A stretch of 6,476 bases of DNA from Deltaproteobacteria bacterium (GTDB lineage: Bacteria > Myxococcota > XYA12-FULL-58-9 > JAUUZB01). The notes under the pieces are model-generated. The model made no database searches and had not been told where the DNA came from. It worked only from the letters and a program-made list of their open reading frames with translations. Numbering within the stretch: the first letter of the stretch is position 1; each line of letters begins with the position of its first letter. Positions 1 through 5,930 of this stretch are shown one piece after another. Both the position numbers and the translations under genes were made by a program. The DNA is taken from contig JAUUZB010000249.1 in NCBI GenBank assembly GCA_030590185.1, positions 1-6,476 on the forward strand. Reading direction: 5' to 3'.

Positions 1-2
1 AA

Positions 3-1088
3 CGGGAGCTCGAGACCGAGATCGAGGTACGCCGGGGGGCCGAGGCGCGGCTGCGGGAGAGCGAGGAACGTTACGCCCTCGCGACCCAGGGCGCCAACGA
101 CGGTATCTGGGAGTGGAACCTCGCCACCGACGAGGTCTTCTTTTCCTCCCGCCTGTTCGAGTTGCTCGGCTTCGACGGCCTCGCGGATCTCGTCACCGGC
201 CGCGCGGATGTTCAGGAGCTGATGCACGCGGAGGATCATGAGCGGCTGATCGCGGAGATGCCCGCCTTTGTCGAGGGCCGCGCCCCCCTCGACGTGGAGG
301 TTCGGCTGCGGATCTTCGACGGCACCTTTCACTGGTTCAACATCCGGGGCCAAGCGGCGCGCAGCGCAACCGGGGAGATCACCCGGATGGCCGGCTCCCT
401 ACGCGACATCACCGAGCGCAAGCAGAGCGAGCGGCTGCGAAACCGCTTCATTGAAGGTGTCTTGTCCGCCACCGACGAGGAGCGCCGTCGCATCGCCCGG
501 GAGCTGCACGACGGCACGGGCCAGGCCTTGACCTCCCTGCTGGTCAGCCTGCGGTCCTTGGAGCAGGCGGTCTCGGTGGGTGAGGCCAAGGAGAGGCTCG
601 ACACCCTGCGCGAGTTGACCGCCCGCACCCTCGACGAGGTGGGACGGTTGGCGCGGGGCCTGCACCCGAGCGTCCTAGATGATCTCGGCTTCGGCGCGGC
701 GGTGGAGCGTTTTGCCGATGAGTACGCCGACAGCCACGGTATCTCGGTCGACGTGCACATGCGCGGGGTCGACTCCACCCATCGCCTGCCCCACGCGGTG
801 GAGACTACCCTGTATCGGATCGTCCAGGAGGCCTTGACCAACATCGCCAAGCACGCGGCGGCCAAGACCGCGAGCGTGATCGTGGAGCGCATCGACGGTC
901 AGGTCCGGGCAATCATCGAGGATGATGGCTGCGGCTTCGACGTCGATGGTGTCGAGCAGGGCGACGCGGGCGGTCGTGGGCTCGGCATCCACAGCATCCG
1001 CGAGCGGGCGACCTTGGTCCGGGGCTCGGTGGCGATTGAGTCGGCGCCGGGTCAGGGCACGACCCTGTTCGTCAACATCCCGGTCTAG
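3..1088 (+). CDS. PAS sensor histidine kinase, HisKA_3 (NarX/DegS-like) class, C-terminal part
   Basis: This is the end of a two-component sensor kinase. The open frame runs in from the left edge, so the true start and any sensor domain are missing; the TTG at 162 is internal. In the visible 361 residues, a charged, probably coiled-coil linker (about 1-22) leads into a PAS fold (about 20-135), which begins with the typical ESEERYALAT and ends with RDITERK. A HisKA_3 dimerisation region follows, with ERRRIARELHDGTGQ holding the phospho-acceptor His169 (bases 507-509). The HATPase domain shows an N box (EALTNIAKHA, Asn280), a G1 box (DDGCGF, Asp308) and a G2 box (GRGLG, 324-328). All catalytic boxes are intact, so the kinase should be active. 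Kinases of this class normally phosphorylate NarL/LuxR-type response regulators. No regulator gene follows on this side, so a partner would lie upstream or elsewhere. The signal sensed is unknown. Confidence 0.95.
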   Translation, partial: RELETEIEVRRGAEARLRESEERYALATQGANDGIWEWNLATDEVFFSSRLFELLGFDGLADLVTGRADVQELMHAEDHERLIAEMPAFVEGRAPLDVEVRLRIFDGTFHWFNIRGQAARSATGEITRMAGSLRDITERKQSERLRNRFIEGVLSATDEERRRIARELHDGTGQALTSLLVSLRSLEQAVSVGEAKERLDTLRELTARTLDEVGRLARGLHPSVLDDLGFGAAVERFADEYADSHGISVDVHMRGVDSTHRLPHAVETTLYRIVQEALTNIAKHAAAKTASVIVERIDGQVRAIIEDDGCGFDVDGVEQGDAGGRGLGIHSIRERATLVRGSVAIESAPGQGTTLFVNIPV

Positions 1089-1156
1089 GTCGCGACCCTC
1101 GCCATCACCGAGACGCCCCGAAACCCGGTGGCCGTTCAACCTCCAGGTTTGCTGTG

Positions 1157-1190
1157 GAATTTTTCGACAACTGGTGGGGAATTCGACGAC
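1157..1190. repeat. Two imperfect direct repeats with core TTCGACRAC
   Basis: TTCGACAAC (1163-1171) and TTCGACGAC (1182-1190) lie 19 bases apart. Each is preceded by a similar G/A/T-rich stretch (TGGAATTT and GGGGAATT). The TCGACA core recurs in both arms of the palindrome at 1253-1269. Their position about 200-225 bases before the predicted transcription start suits activator binding sites of a sigma-54 promoter, but that role is inferred. Confidence 0.4.
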
Positions 1191-1252
1191 ATCTCTAAGT
1201 CGCTGTGATAAATGCGGAAATCCATCATCAGCTCACCCGGCGCCTGGCCCGT

Positions 1253-1269
1253 TGTCGAGTTTCTCGACA
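1253..1269. promoter_or_regulatory. Perfect 7+3+7 palindrome, possible activator (enhancer) site
   Basis: TGTCGAG and CTCGACA are exact reverse complements separated by TTT, making a 17-base dyad. Its centre is about 128 bases upstream of the start predicted for the -24/-12 promoter at 1362-1378, within the usual range for upstream sites of NtrC-family activators, which bind dyads of this length. The half-site TCGACA also occurs at 1164-1169. It could also fold as a small RNA hairpin, but no T-run follows it, so a terminator is less likely. The protein that binds it is not in this window. Confidence 0.45.
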
Positions 1270-1361
1270 GCGTCACGAATTCCCATGGGCGGGACACGCG
1301 AGGTACTCCCCGAACTATCCGCCCGGTAGTCACTTTTTTGGGGCGGGGTCATTTTCCCCAT

Positions 1362-1378
1362 CTGGCCTGGTTCTTGCT
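1362..1378 (+). promoter_or_regulatory. Sigma-54 (RpoN) -24/-12 promoter
   Basis: CTGGCCTGGTTCTTGCT fits the consensus YTGGCACGRNNNTTGCW at all specified positions except two in the middle (A and C after TGGC). The essential GG (1364-1365) and GC (1376-1377) doublets are exactly 12 bases apart. Transcription would start near 1389, leaving a leader of roughly 60 bases with AGGAG at 1438-1442, nine bases before the ATG at 1452. The match, the spacing, the position right before a gene and the operator-like repeats upstream support each other. Confidence 0.65.
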
Positions 1379-1451
1379 CACCCTATGGTCGGCCATCGGC
1401 TCCCTGGATGTACCTGGGCGCCGGTCCGCCGGGATTTAGGAGTCCGTAACC

Positions 1452-2135
1452 ATGGCTATTCTCATTGCCGTCTCCATGATGATCGTTATCCTCTCGGTCG
1501 AGTTTGTGATCCAATGGCGCAAGGAGCGAAACGCTGAGAGCAGCCTCTATGCGGATGGCCGGGTGCCCTCGGCCATGTCCTGGCCCCCGGCGCGGATCCC
1601 GAGCACGGCCTTTGTGGCTGCAGACCACACCTGGGCGCGGGTCGAGTCGGGCGAGACCCTGCGCGTGGGCGGCGATGGACTCGGCGCGGCTCTGCTCGGC
1701 CCCATCCGCGCGGTCGAGCTCGCTAGCGCGGGCGAAGAGCTTCGTCGCGGTGACGTGATGGCGGTCCTCAAGACCGAGGACAGAAAGGTGACCCTGCTCT
1801 CGCCCATCGATGGCACGATCACCGAGGTCAATCGCTCCATCGACCATTTCCTCTCCACCCTGCGCCTCGATCCCTTTGGTCGCGGATGGCTGTACGAGAT
1901 CACGGCCACTGGCCTCGCGCCGGCCCTGCGCGGGATGAGCGTCGGTGAGGAAGTGTCCGCCTGGGTCCACAAGGAGCTCGAGCGGCTCAAGGGTTTGCTG
2001 CAGACCAACGCCGCGCCCGAGCTCGGGCAGACCCTCGCCGATGGCGGCGCACCGGTCGAGGGCGTGGCGAGTCAACTCCCGGCGGAGAGCTGGAAGGAAG
2101 TTGCTGGCGAGCTGTTCGGTCCCAAGGACAGTTGA
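1452..2135 (+). CDS. Membrane-anchored GcvH-like (lipoyl-fold) protein without the lipoyl lysine
   Basis: This 227-residue protein resembles the H protein of the glycine cleavage system but is not a normal one. Residues 2-21 form one hydrophobic helix, followed by WRKER, so the rest should be cytoplasmic and tethered to the inner membrane. Residues about 55-152 follow the H-protein fold: DHTWARVESG (the usual HEWVRVE strand), RVGGDGLGAALLGPIRAVEL, LLSPIDGTITEVN and DPFGRGWLYEI. The swinging lysine sits seven residues before the SP pair in GcvH; here that position is Asp110, with Lys107 and Lys112 nearby. Canonical lipoylation is therefore doubtful. The tail (about 155-227) is a mostly helical extension absent from GcvH, which is about 130 residues long. 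The start has a good AGGAG nine bases upstream. No gcvT or gcvP is nearby, and its own sigma-54 promoter points to a conditional function other than glycine cleavage, not identifiable from sequence alone. Confidence 0.85.
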   Translation: MAILIAVSMMIVILSVEFVIQWRKERNAESSLYADGRVPSAMSWPPARIPSTAFVAADHTWARVESGETLRVGGDGLGAALLGPIRAVELASAGEELRRGDVMAVLKTEDRKVTLLSPIDGTITEVNRSIDHFLSTLRLDPFGRGWLYEITATGLAPALRGMSVGEEVSAWVHKELERLKGLLQTNAAPELGQTLADGGAPVEGVASQLPAESWKEVAGELFGPKDS

Positions 2136-2140
2136 CGGTT

Positions 2141-2160
2141 CTGGCCCGGGGGAGGGCCAG
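2141..2160 (+). terminator. GC-rich hairpin just after the GcvH-like gene
   Basis: CTGGCCC and GGGCCAG form a perfect 7-base-pair stem with a GGGGGA loop, starting six bases after the TGA at 2133-2135. Position and strength suit transcription termination or protection of the mRNA end. No T-run follows, so classical intrinsic termination is uncertain. Confidence 0.45.
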
Positions 2161-2233
2161 CGCTCGATCCAATCGGCCGGTTCACGGCCTCCGCAAATAA
2201 ACCGATACCAATCCGGCAGGCGATTCTGTAGGC

Positions 2234-2258
2234 CGAGGCCTCCCGTTGGTAGGCCTCG
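2234..2258. terminator. Second perfect hairpin in the 2136-2367 intergenic region
   Basis: CGAGGCCT and AGGCCTCG pair perfectly over eight bases around a nine-base loop (2242-2250). A weak T-containing stretch (CATTTGTCT, 2265-2273) follows. It may be a second terminator isolating the GcvH-like gene from 2368-4109, or an operator dyad located some 40 bases before the TATAAT box at 2298. Sequence alone cannot separate these. Confidence 0.35.
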
Positions 2259-2297
2259 CGCTGGCATTTGTCTACGCTGCTCCCGGGGGCTATCAGC

Positions 2298-2303
2298 TAT
2301 AAT
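2298..2303 (+). promoter_or_regulatory. TATAAT -10 box, candidate promoter for the 2368-4109 gene pair
   Basis: A perfect TATAAT stands in an otherwise GC-rich region, 64 bases before the ATG at 2368. At the ideal 17-base spacing the -35 position reads CGCTGC, a poor match, and the nearest TTG-type hexamer (TTGTCT, 2268-2273) is too far away at 24 bases. There is no extended -10 TG. If real, the promoter would be weak or activator-dependent. Confidence 0.3.
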
Positions 2304-2367
2304 GATGGAATCAACAACGACTTGACGTACGCGCACTGAGCCCCATCGCGCCATACGGATAGCCCAC

Positions 2368-2778
2368 ATGGATGATGCCGGCACACTGGGCAACGAGGAT
2401 CTGCACGCCCTGGTCATCGGCCAGCTCGCCACGGAACCCGGCTTTCTTCTCCTTACCTTGCTCGATACCTACGTCGCCCAGGATTCAGCGCCGGCGGGGT
2501 TCACCGGCAAGCTGGCGGTCGGCGTGATGGGACGCGACGGAGCGCTGTGGTGGCGTGCGAGCTTTGGGAAATCCTGTGACGCAGGTTTTGCGCTAGAACC
2601 GTCGGAGGAGGACGACGCGCAATTGCTAGTGGGCGAGGTGGACGCCCGCGCCGCGCTCGACAGCGGCAGGTTGCCGGCTGAGCCGATGCTGCTGCAGCTG
2701 AGTGGTGACCGGTCCCTGCTCGACGCGTTCGTGAAGCGCTATCTGAGCGGCAAGAACTGGCTGACTATCAGGATGTAA
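2368..2778 (+). CDS. Small acidic protein, possible SCP2-like fold
   Basis: A 136-residue protein with no signal peptide or membrane helix and a strong net negative charge (about 20 Asp/Glu against 11 Lys/Arg), so probably soluble and cytoplasmic. The pattern GKLAVGVMGRDGALWW, then SEEDDAQLLVGEVDARAALDSGRL and a final hydrophobic helix (LLDAFVKRYL) recalls the SCP2 sterol-carrier fold, in which a GELDPxxAxxSGRL-like segment precedes the last helix. This is a fold-level resemblance and not a firm assignment. ATG 2368 is the first start after an in-frame TGA at 2323, but its ribosome binding site is weak (GGAT, 2357-2360). The next gene begins 29 bases after its stop, so the two are probably co-transcribed. 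Its size, acidity and position would also suit a chaperone or binding partner of the larger protein. Confidence 0.7.
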   Translation: MDDAGTLGNEDLHALVIGQLATEPGFLLLTLLDTYVAQDSAPAGFTGKLAVGVMGRDGALWWRASFGKSCDAGFALEPSEEDDAQLLVGEVDARAALDSGRLPAEPMLLQLSGDRSLLDAFVKRYLSGKNWLTIRM

Positions 2779-2807
2779 CTGTGTAGGGTGTCATCGAGGG
2801 CATGACG

Positions 2808-4109
2808 ATGGGCGTGAAACTCGACGGGGCTACCGGTACCCTCCCCGCCAACCAACCGCACGAGAGCCACGCCCAGGGCAGCGGGGAGTTGGGCTCGGCC
2901 ACGACTGAGGTCCATCCGGAAGAGACCCCGCGGGGCCTCCGCGCCGCCGACACGGTCGAGAGGACGGAGCGGAGCGAGCTCAGCCGCAGCACGCTCAGGC
3001 GCCACGGGGCCGACGAGCTATTGAAAACAGTCGCCGGTAAGTCCACCGAGGGGCAGCGTGCGGCGGTGGGTCGATTCATGAGCGAGGTGCTCGCCGCAAC
3101 GGGCGGCCAGACCAGCGTCGCGAACCCGTACCACCGAGTGACGCGGCCCAACAACGACGCATCGCCAAAGGTCCCTGCTTGGTCCTTGCAACCGCCCCCC
3201 GAGGGCTTTGCCGTGGTGCGTTCTGACAACCCAGCAACGATCGGCCATTTCCTCGAGAGCTTCCCCGTTTCCCCAGACGAGGCGTTGTTGGAGTTTGGTC
3301 CCGCGGTGCAGCGCTTCCTCAACGAGAAGATGCCGACCTCGGAAGCGATCGACAGCATGATGAAGAAGATCAGACGGTCCCTGCTGCTGGCCGTGCTGAC
3401 CGGCGACCGCGTCTCAAAGGATACCCTCGGCAATCGCTTCAGCAACGCCGAAATGATGGGGTTGGTTGCCGGCTGGGAGCGAGGCATCGACATCCGCCGG
3501 TACAACTACGCGAAGACACTGACCTCCGAGGGAAGGTTGGATCTCACCACCCTCGCCAGCCAGGATTGTATGGACGTCTGTTTGCGTCTGTGGGTTGAGT
3601 TTCTCCTGCTGGGCGAGGACTACGCCGCGCTCGACGAGCTGGGTGTGGGGTTGAGCCCGAGTTGCTCGAGCGCGGAAACCGACGAGCAGATCGAGGAGTT
3701 CTTCCGAACTACCAGCACCAAGATCTTTGTGGGCCAGCATCACGACGTGGGTCACCTGCTGACCGATGCCGATTTGAGCGAACGACCACCCACGTTGGAG
3801 TGCGGCGACATCATCATTTTCAACAAGCCAGGGGGGCTCGGCGGCCATTCTTGTATCGTCATGGCCAGAGCCGAGAACGAGGCCACTGGGGCTTGGGCCT
3901 ATCGGCTGGCCAATGGCACGCTGCCGGCAACAGACGCGGCTCTCTACCCGGGTTGGCACGAGCCGGCGGATTTCCTGGGGGGCGGCGACCTCTCCAACTT
4001 CATCTCGGGCACTCCGCTGGCAAAGCCCCTGGGCTGGTTGTTTGAGCGTGGCATCAAGAGCGACGACAGCACGGTGAGCATCGCTCGTCTTCGGCACGCG
4101 GCGACGTAG
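2808..4109 (+). CDS. Orphan 433-residue protein with possible NlpC/P60-like cysteine hydrolase region
   Basis: I do not recognise this as a named family. ATG 2808 is preferred over ATG 2802 because GAGGG (2796-2800) lies seven bases before it and only one before 2802. Residues 1 to about 85 are polar, rich in Gly, Ser, Glu, Thr and Arg, and look disordered; there is no signal peptide. The middle (about 85-245) is mostly helical and contains a basic stretch, MMKKIRR. From about 250 the pattern fits a papain-like hydrolase of the NlpC/P60 type: Gln-Asp-Cys254 starting a hydrophobic helix (DCMDVCLRLW), then CGDIIIFN (Asp334), then GGHSCIVM with His347 opening a strand, and a possible third polar residue at Asn369 (LANGT). 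The Cys-to-His distance of 93 residues is longer than usual for the family. If correct, it would cleave a peptide or amide bond, possibly in the cell wall. The lack of a signal peptide and the unstructured leader would suit delivery by a specialised secretion system, but this is inference. Confidence 0.8.
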   Translation: MGVKLDGATGTLPANQPHESHAQGSGELGSATTEVHPEETPRGLRAADTVERTERSELSRSTLRRHGADELLKTVAGKSTEGQRAAVGRFMSEVLAATGGQTSVANPYHRVTRPNNDASPKVPAWSLQPPPEGFAVVRSDNPATIGHFLESFPVSPDEALLEFGPAVQRFLNEKMPTSEAIDSMMKKIRRSLLLAVLTGDRVSKDTLGNRFSNAEMMGLVAGWERGIDIRRYNYAKTLTSEGRLDLTTLASQDCMDVCLRLWVEFLLLGEDYAALDELGVGLSPSCSSAETDEQIEEFFRTTSTKIFVGQHHDVGHLLTDADLSERPPTLECGDIIIFNKPGGLGGHSCIVMARAENEATGAWAYRLANGTLPATDAALYPGWHEPADFLGGGDLSNFISGTPLAKPLGWLFERGIKSDDSTVSIARLRHAAT

Positions 4110-4123
4110 TCGCTGTCCTACGT
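4101..4123. terminator. Weak alternative hairpins at the 3' ends of the convergent genes 2808-4109 and 4135-4641
   Basis: ACGTAG (4104-4109, containing the TAG stop) pairs exactly with CTACGT (4118-4123) across eight bases; alternatively GCGAC (4101-4105) pairs with GTCGC (4109-4113). Only 25 bases separate the two converging stop codons, so a shared terminator would have to lie here. Both stems are short and no T-run follows in either direction. Confidence 0.2.
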
Positions 4124-4134
4124 TCCCCGCCGAT

Positions 4135-4641
4135 TCAGATCCCTAGCTCGGTTACCAGCGCGCCGTTCTCCACCTTGATGGAACGCAGCAGCATCCGGGT
4201 GGTGCCCTCCTCCAGGCGGTAGACCGGCACCTTGGGCAGCATGGTGGCGAGAAGGTCGTTGATGGTCGTGAGGATCTCGGGCACCTGCTCCACCGGGATG
4301 CCGGGCATCTCGAGCTCCAACACCCGGGGCCGGTCGACGTAGAAGGTGGCCTCCTCCGCTTGGTAGCGCAGCTCGCCCTCGACCGCGACCGTCCCCTCCA
4401 TCACCACGATCGCCATCGTCACCCGTACGTGGAGCCGCAGGCCCACCCGATCCGCGCCCTCCTCGAGTAGGAGCTCCGGATCCGTCAGCTCGAGGCGGGC
4501 GAAGCCGAGGTCCCCGGCGAGCGGGAAGCTCTCAGCTAGGTTTTCTTGAATCGACCCTGGGCCGATCACCACCCGCAGCCGGCCCGGGGCGGCGCAGGCG
4601 GTGACTTGCATCAGCAGCAGGCTGGCGAGGAGCAGGCGCAT
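4135..4641 (-). CDS. DUF1439-type lipoprotein, resembling E. coli YceB
   Basis: A 168-residue predicted lipoprotein. It starts MRLLLASLLLMQVTAC: a short basic start, a hydrophobic core and a lipobox VTAC with Cys16 as the lipidated residue. Ala follows the cysteine, which by the E. coli rule favours the outer membrane. The mature part is mainly beta strands, then PEILTTINDLLATMLPKVPVYRL and IKVENGALVTEL near the end. This order (helix near the C-terminus, a P-x-Y-x-L strand, a final strand) matches the YceB/DUF1439 family, members of which have a similar length. Molecular function is not established for the family. A longer frame opens at 4734, but ATG 4641 is chosen because it puts the signal peptide at the N-terminus and has AAGGA (plus-strand 4651-4655) nine bases upstream. 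The gene diverges from the glycosyltransferase across 50 bases. Confidence 0.8.
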   Translation of the reverse strand: MRLLLASLLLMQVTACAAPGRLRVVIGPGSIQENLAESFPLAGDLGFARLELTDPELLLEEGADRVGLRLHVRVTMAIVVMEGTVAVEGELRYQAEEATFYVDRPRVLELEMPGIPVEQVPEILTTINDLLATMLPKVPVYRLEEGTTRMLLRSIKVENGALVTELGI

Positions 4642-4691
4642 GGTCTCCAGTCCTTGGTACGTCATCCCGGCTGGGGGATAAAGGCGCCGCG
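4642..4691. promoter_or_regulatory. 50-base divergent intergenic gap
   Basis: This gap separates the starts of the lipoprotein (left) and the glycosyltransferase (right). It holds AAGGA for the leftward gene and AAAGG (4680-4684), seven bases before ATG 4692, for the rightward gene. It is too short for two full separate promoters with leaders, so at least one promoter probably lies inside the opposite gene. No convincing promoter hexamer pair was found. Confidence 0.4.
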
Positions 4692-5930
4692 ATGAGCAAA
4701 GGCAGGGTCCTGCACGTCCTCTCCCAGCGGCCATCCCTCACCGGCAGCGGGGTGACCCTCGAGGCGCTGGTGCGTTGCGCCGCGGACCAAGGGTGGGAGC
4801 AGGTGGTAGTCGCTGGGCTGCCGGTTGGCGAGCCGGTGCCGGAGGTGGGTGGCTTGCCCACGGCACGGGTGCGTCCGTTGACCTTTGGTGGGCCCAAGGC
4901 TGATGTGTCGTTCGCTGTTCCGGGGATGAGCGACGTCATGCCGTACCGGAGCACCGTCTTCTCGGCCATGACCCCGGAGATGCTGGCGAAATATCGTGAG
5001 GCCTGGCGGGGTCACCTGGCAACGGTCGTGGAGGAATTTGAGCCACGGGTGATCCACGTCCACCACGCCTGGCTGGTGGCGGCGGCCGTGGCCGAGGTCG
5101 CAGGTGAGATCCCAGTGGTCATCCACGGCCACGGTACCGGCCTGCGCCAGTTGGCGCTTTGCCCGCATCTCGCCGATGAGGTGCGCGCCGGTCTGCGACG
5201 CTGCGAGCGGTTGGTGGTGCTCCATCGTGAGCACGCCGGGAGGTATGCCCGTGAGCTCGGGCTCGACGTGGACCGCATCGAGGTAGTGGGGGCCGGGTAT
5301 CGTGAGGAGATTTTCCACGGCCGCGGTCGCGGGTCGGTGGACGCTCCGACCCTGGTCTACGTGGGCAAGTACAGCCACGCCAAGGGTCTGCCCTGGCTGT
5401 TGGACGCGGTCGAGCGCTTGGCGAACCAGTGGCCGGGGTTGACCCTGCAGGTGGCGGGCAGCGGCGCCGGGGAAGAGGCCGAGCTGTTGCGCGTCCGCAT
5501 GGCGGATATGCCCTGCGTGGTGATGCATGGCCAGATCGATCAGCTGGCCCTGGCCGAATTGTTGCGACGGGCCCAGGTGTTCGTGCTGCCCTCCTTCTCC
5601 GAAGGCTTGCCCCTGGTGTTGGTGGAGGCGTTGGCCTGCGGGTGTTGGGCGGTCTGCACCGATCTGCCCGGGGTCGCTGATGAGCTCGCGGGTCTGCTCG
5701 GTGAGTCCTTGATCCGGGTGCCGCTCCCACGGCTGCATGACGTGGACGTCCCCCACCCCGAGGATCTCCCGGCCTTCATTGACGACCTAGCGGCGGCCCT
5801 GGCCCGCGGCCTGGCGCTCTTTGACGAACGCGGTCCGGCGTTGGCCGATCTCTCCGCCTTCACCTGGGCGGAGGTCTTTGCTCGGGTGGAGCGGGTCTGG
5901 CTGCGGCTCGGGCGCGAGCGCCCTAGCTGA
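4692..5930 (+). CDS. Glycosyltransferase family 4 (GT-B fold)
   Basis: A 412-residue retaining glycosyltransferase that would transfer a sugar from a nucleotide-sugar donor to a glycan, lipid or protein at the cytoplasmic face of the membrane. The N-terminal acceptor half begins RVLHVLSQRPSLTGSGVTLE, with the glycine-rich loop (TGSG, 17-20) common in this family, and carries IHGHGTG (His145 region). The C-terminal donor half has LVYVGKYSHAKGL (Lys226), then the E-x7-E signature in FSEGLPLVLVEALACG (Glu304 and Glu312), which contacts the donor sugar and phosphate. Length and domain order are normal for the family. There is no signal peptide or membrane helix. The start has AAAGG seven bases upstream. 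No other polysaccharide gene is visible, so donor and acceptor cannot be named; a cell-surface polysaccharide or glycoconjugate is the default guess. Confidence 0.95.
   Translation: MSKGRVLHVLSQRPSLTGSGVTLEALVRCAADQGWEQVVVAGLPVGEPVPEVGGLPTARVRPLTFGGPKADVSFAVPGMSDVMPYRSTVFSAMTPEMLAKYREAWRGHLATVVEEFEPRVIHVHHAWLVAAAVAEVAGEIPVVIHGHGTGLRQLALCPHLADEVRAGLRRCERLVVLHREHAGRYARELGLDVDRIEVVGAGYREEIFHGRGRGSVDAPTLVYVGKYSHAKGLPWLLDAVERLANQWPGLTLQVAGSGAGEEAELLRVRMADMPCVVMHGQIDQLALAELLRRAQVFVLPSFSEGLPLVLVEALACGCWAVCTDLPGVADELAGLLGESLIRVPLPRLHDVDVPHPEDLPAFIDDLAAALARGLALFDERGPALADLSAFTWAEVFARVERVWLRLGRERPS

Larger units (their letters stand above)
1089..1451. other. Gene-free regulatory region upstream of the GcvH-like gene
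   Basis: This 363-base stretch between the kinase stop and the GcvH-like start has no convincing gene. The short open frames across it have no recognisable protein character. It is visibly richer in A/T than the flanking genes around 1155-1220 and 1330-1360. It holds two direct repeats with the core TTCGACRAC, a perfect palindrome with the same TCGACA half-site, a run of six T at 1334-1339, a -24/-12 promoter and a ribosome binding site (AGGAG, 1438-1442). A 10-base self-complementary sequence, GGTCGCGACC, overlaps the kinase stop at 1088-1097. No clear terminator for the kinase gene was found. Confidence 0.7.

Noticed and set aside
1334..1339. Run of six T as a terminator for the histidine kinase
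   Set aside because: No stable stem could be found immediately before it, and it lies about 245 bases after the kinase stop.
1383..2432. Long leftward open frame of 349 codons opposite the GcvH-like gene
   Set aside because: It is a typical mirror frame in GC-rich DNA; the plus strand has a recognisable domain, a membrane helix, a promoter and a ribosome binding site.
2802..2807. ATG at 2802 as start of the hydrolase-like gene
   Set aside because: The only good ribosome binding site ends one base before it, while the ATG at 2808 has normal seven-base spacing.
4655..4682. TTGGTA-N16-GATAAA as a promoter for the glycosyltransferase
   Set aside because: Each hexamer matches consensus at only four of six positions and the transcript would start almost at the ATG.
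4642..4734. Longer leftward start for the lipoprotein gene, beginning at 4734 or 4665
   Set aside because: It would bury the signal peptide and lipobox inside the protein and overlap the glycosyltransferase start; ATG 4641 has a good ribosome binding site.
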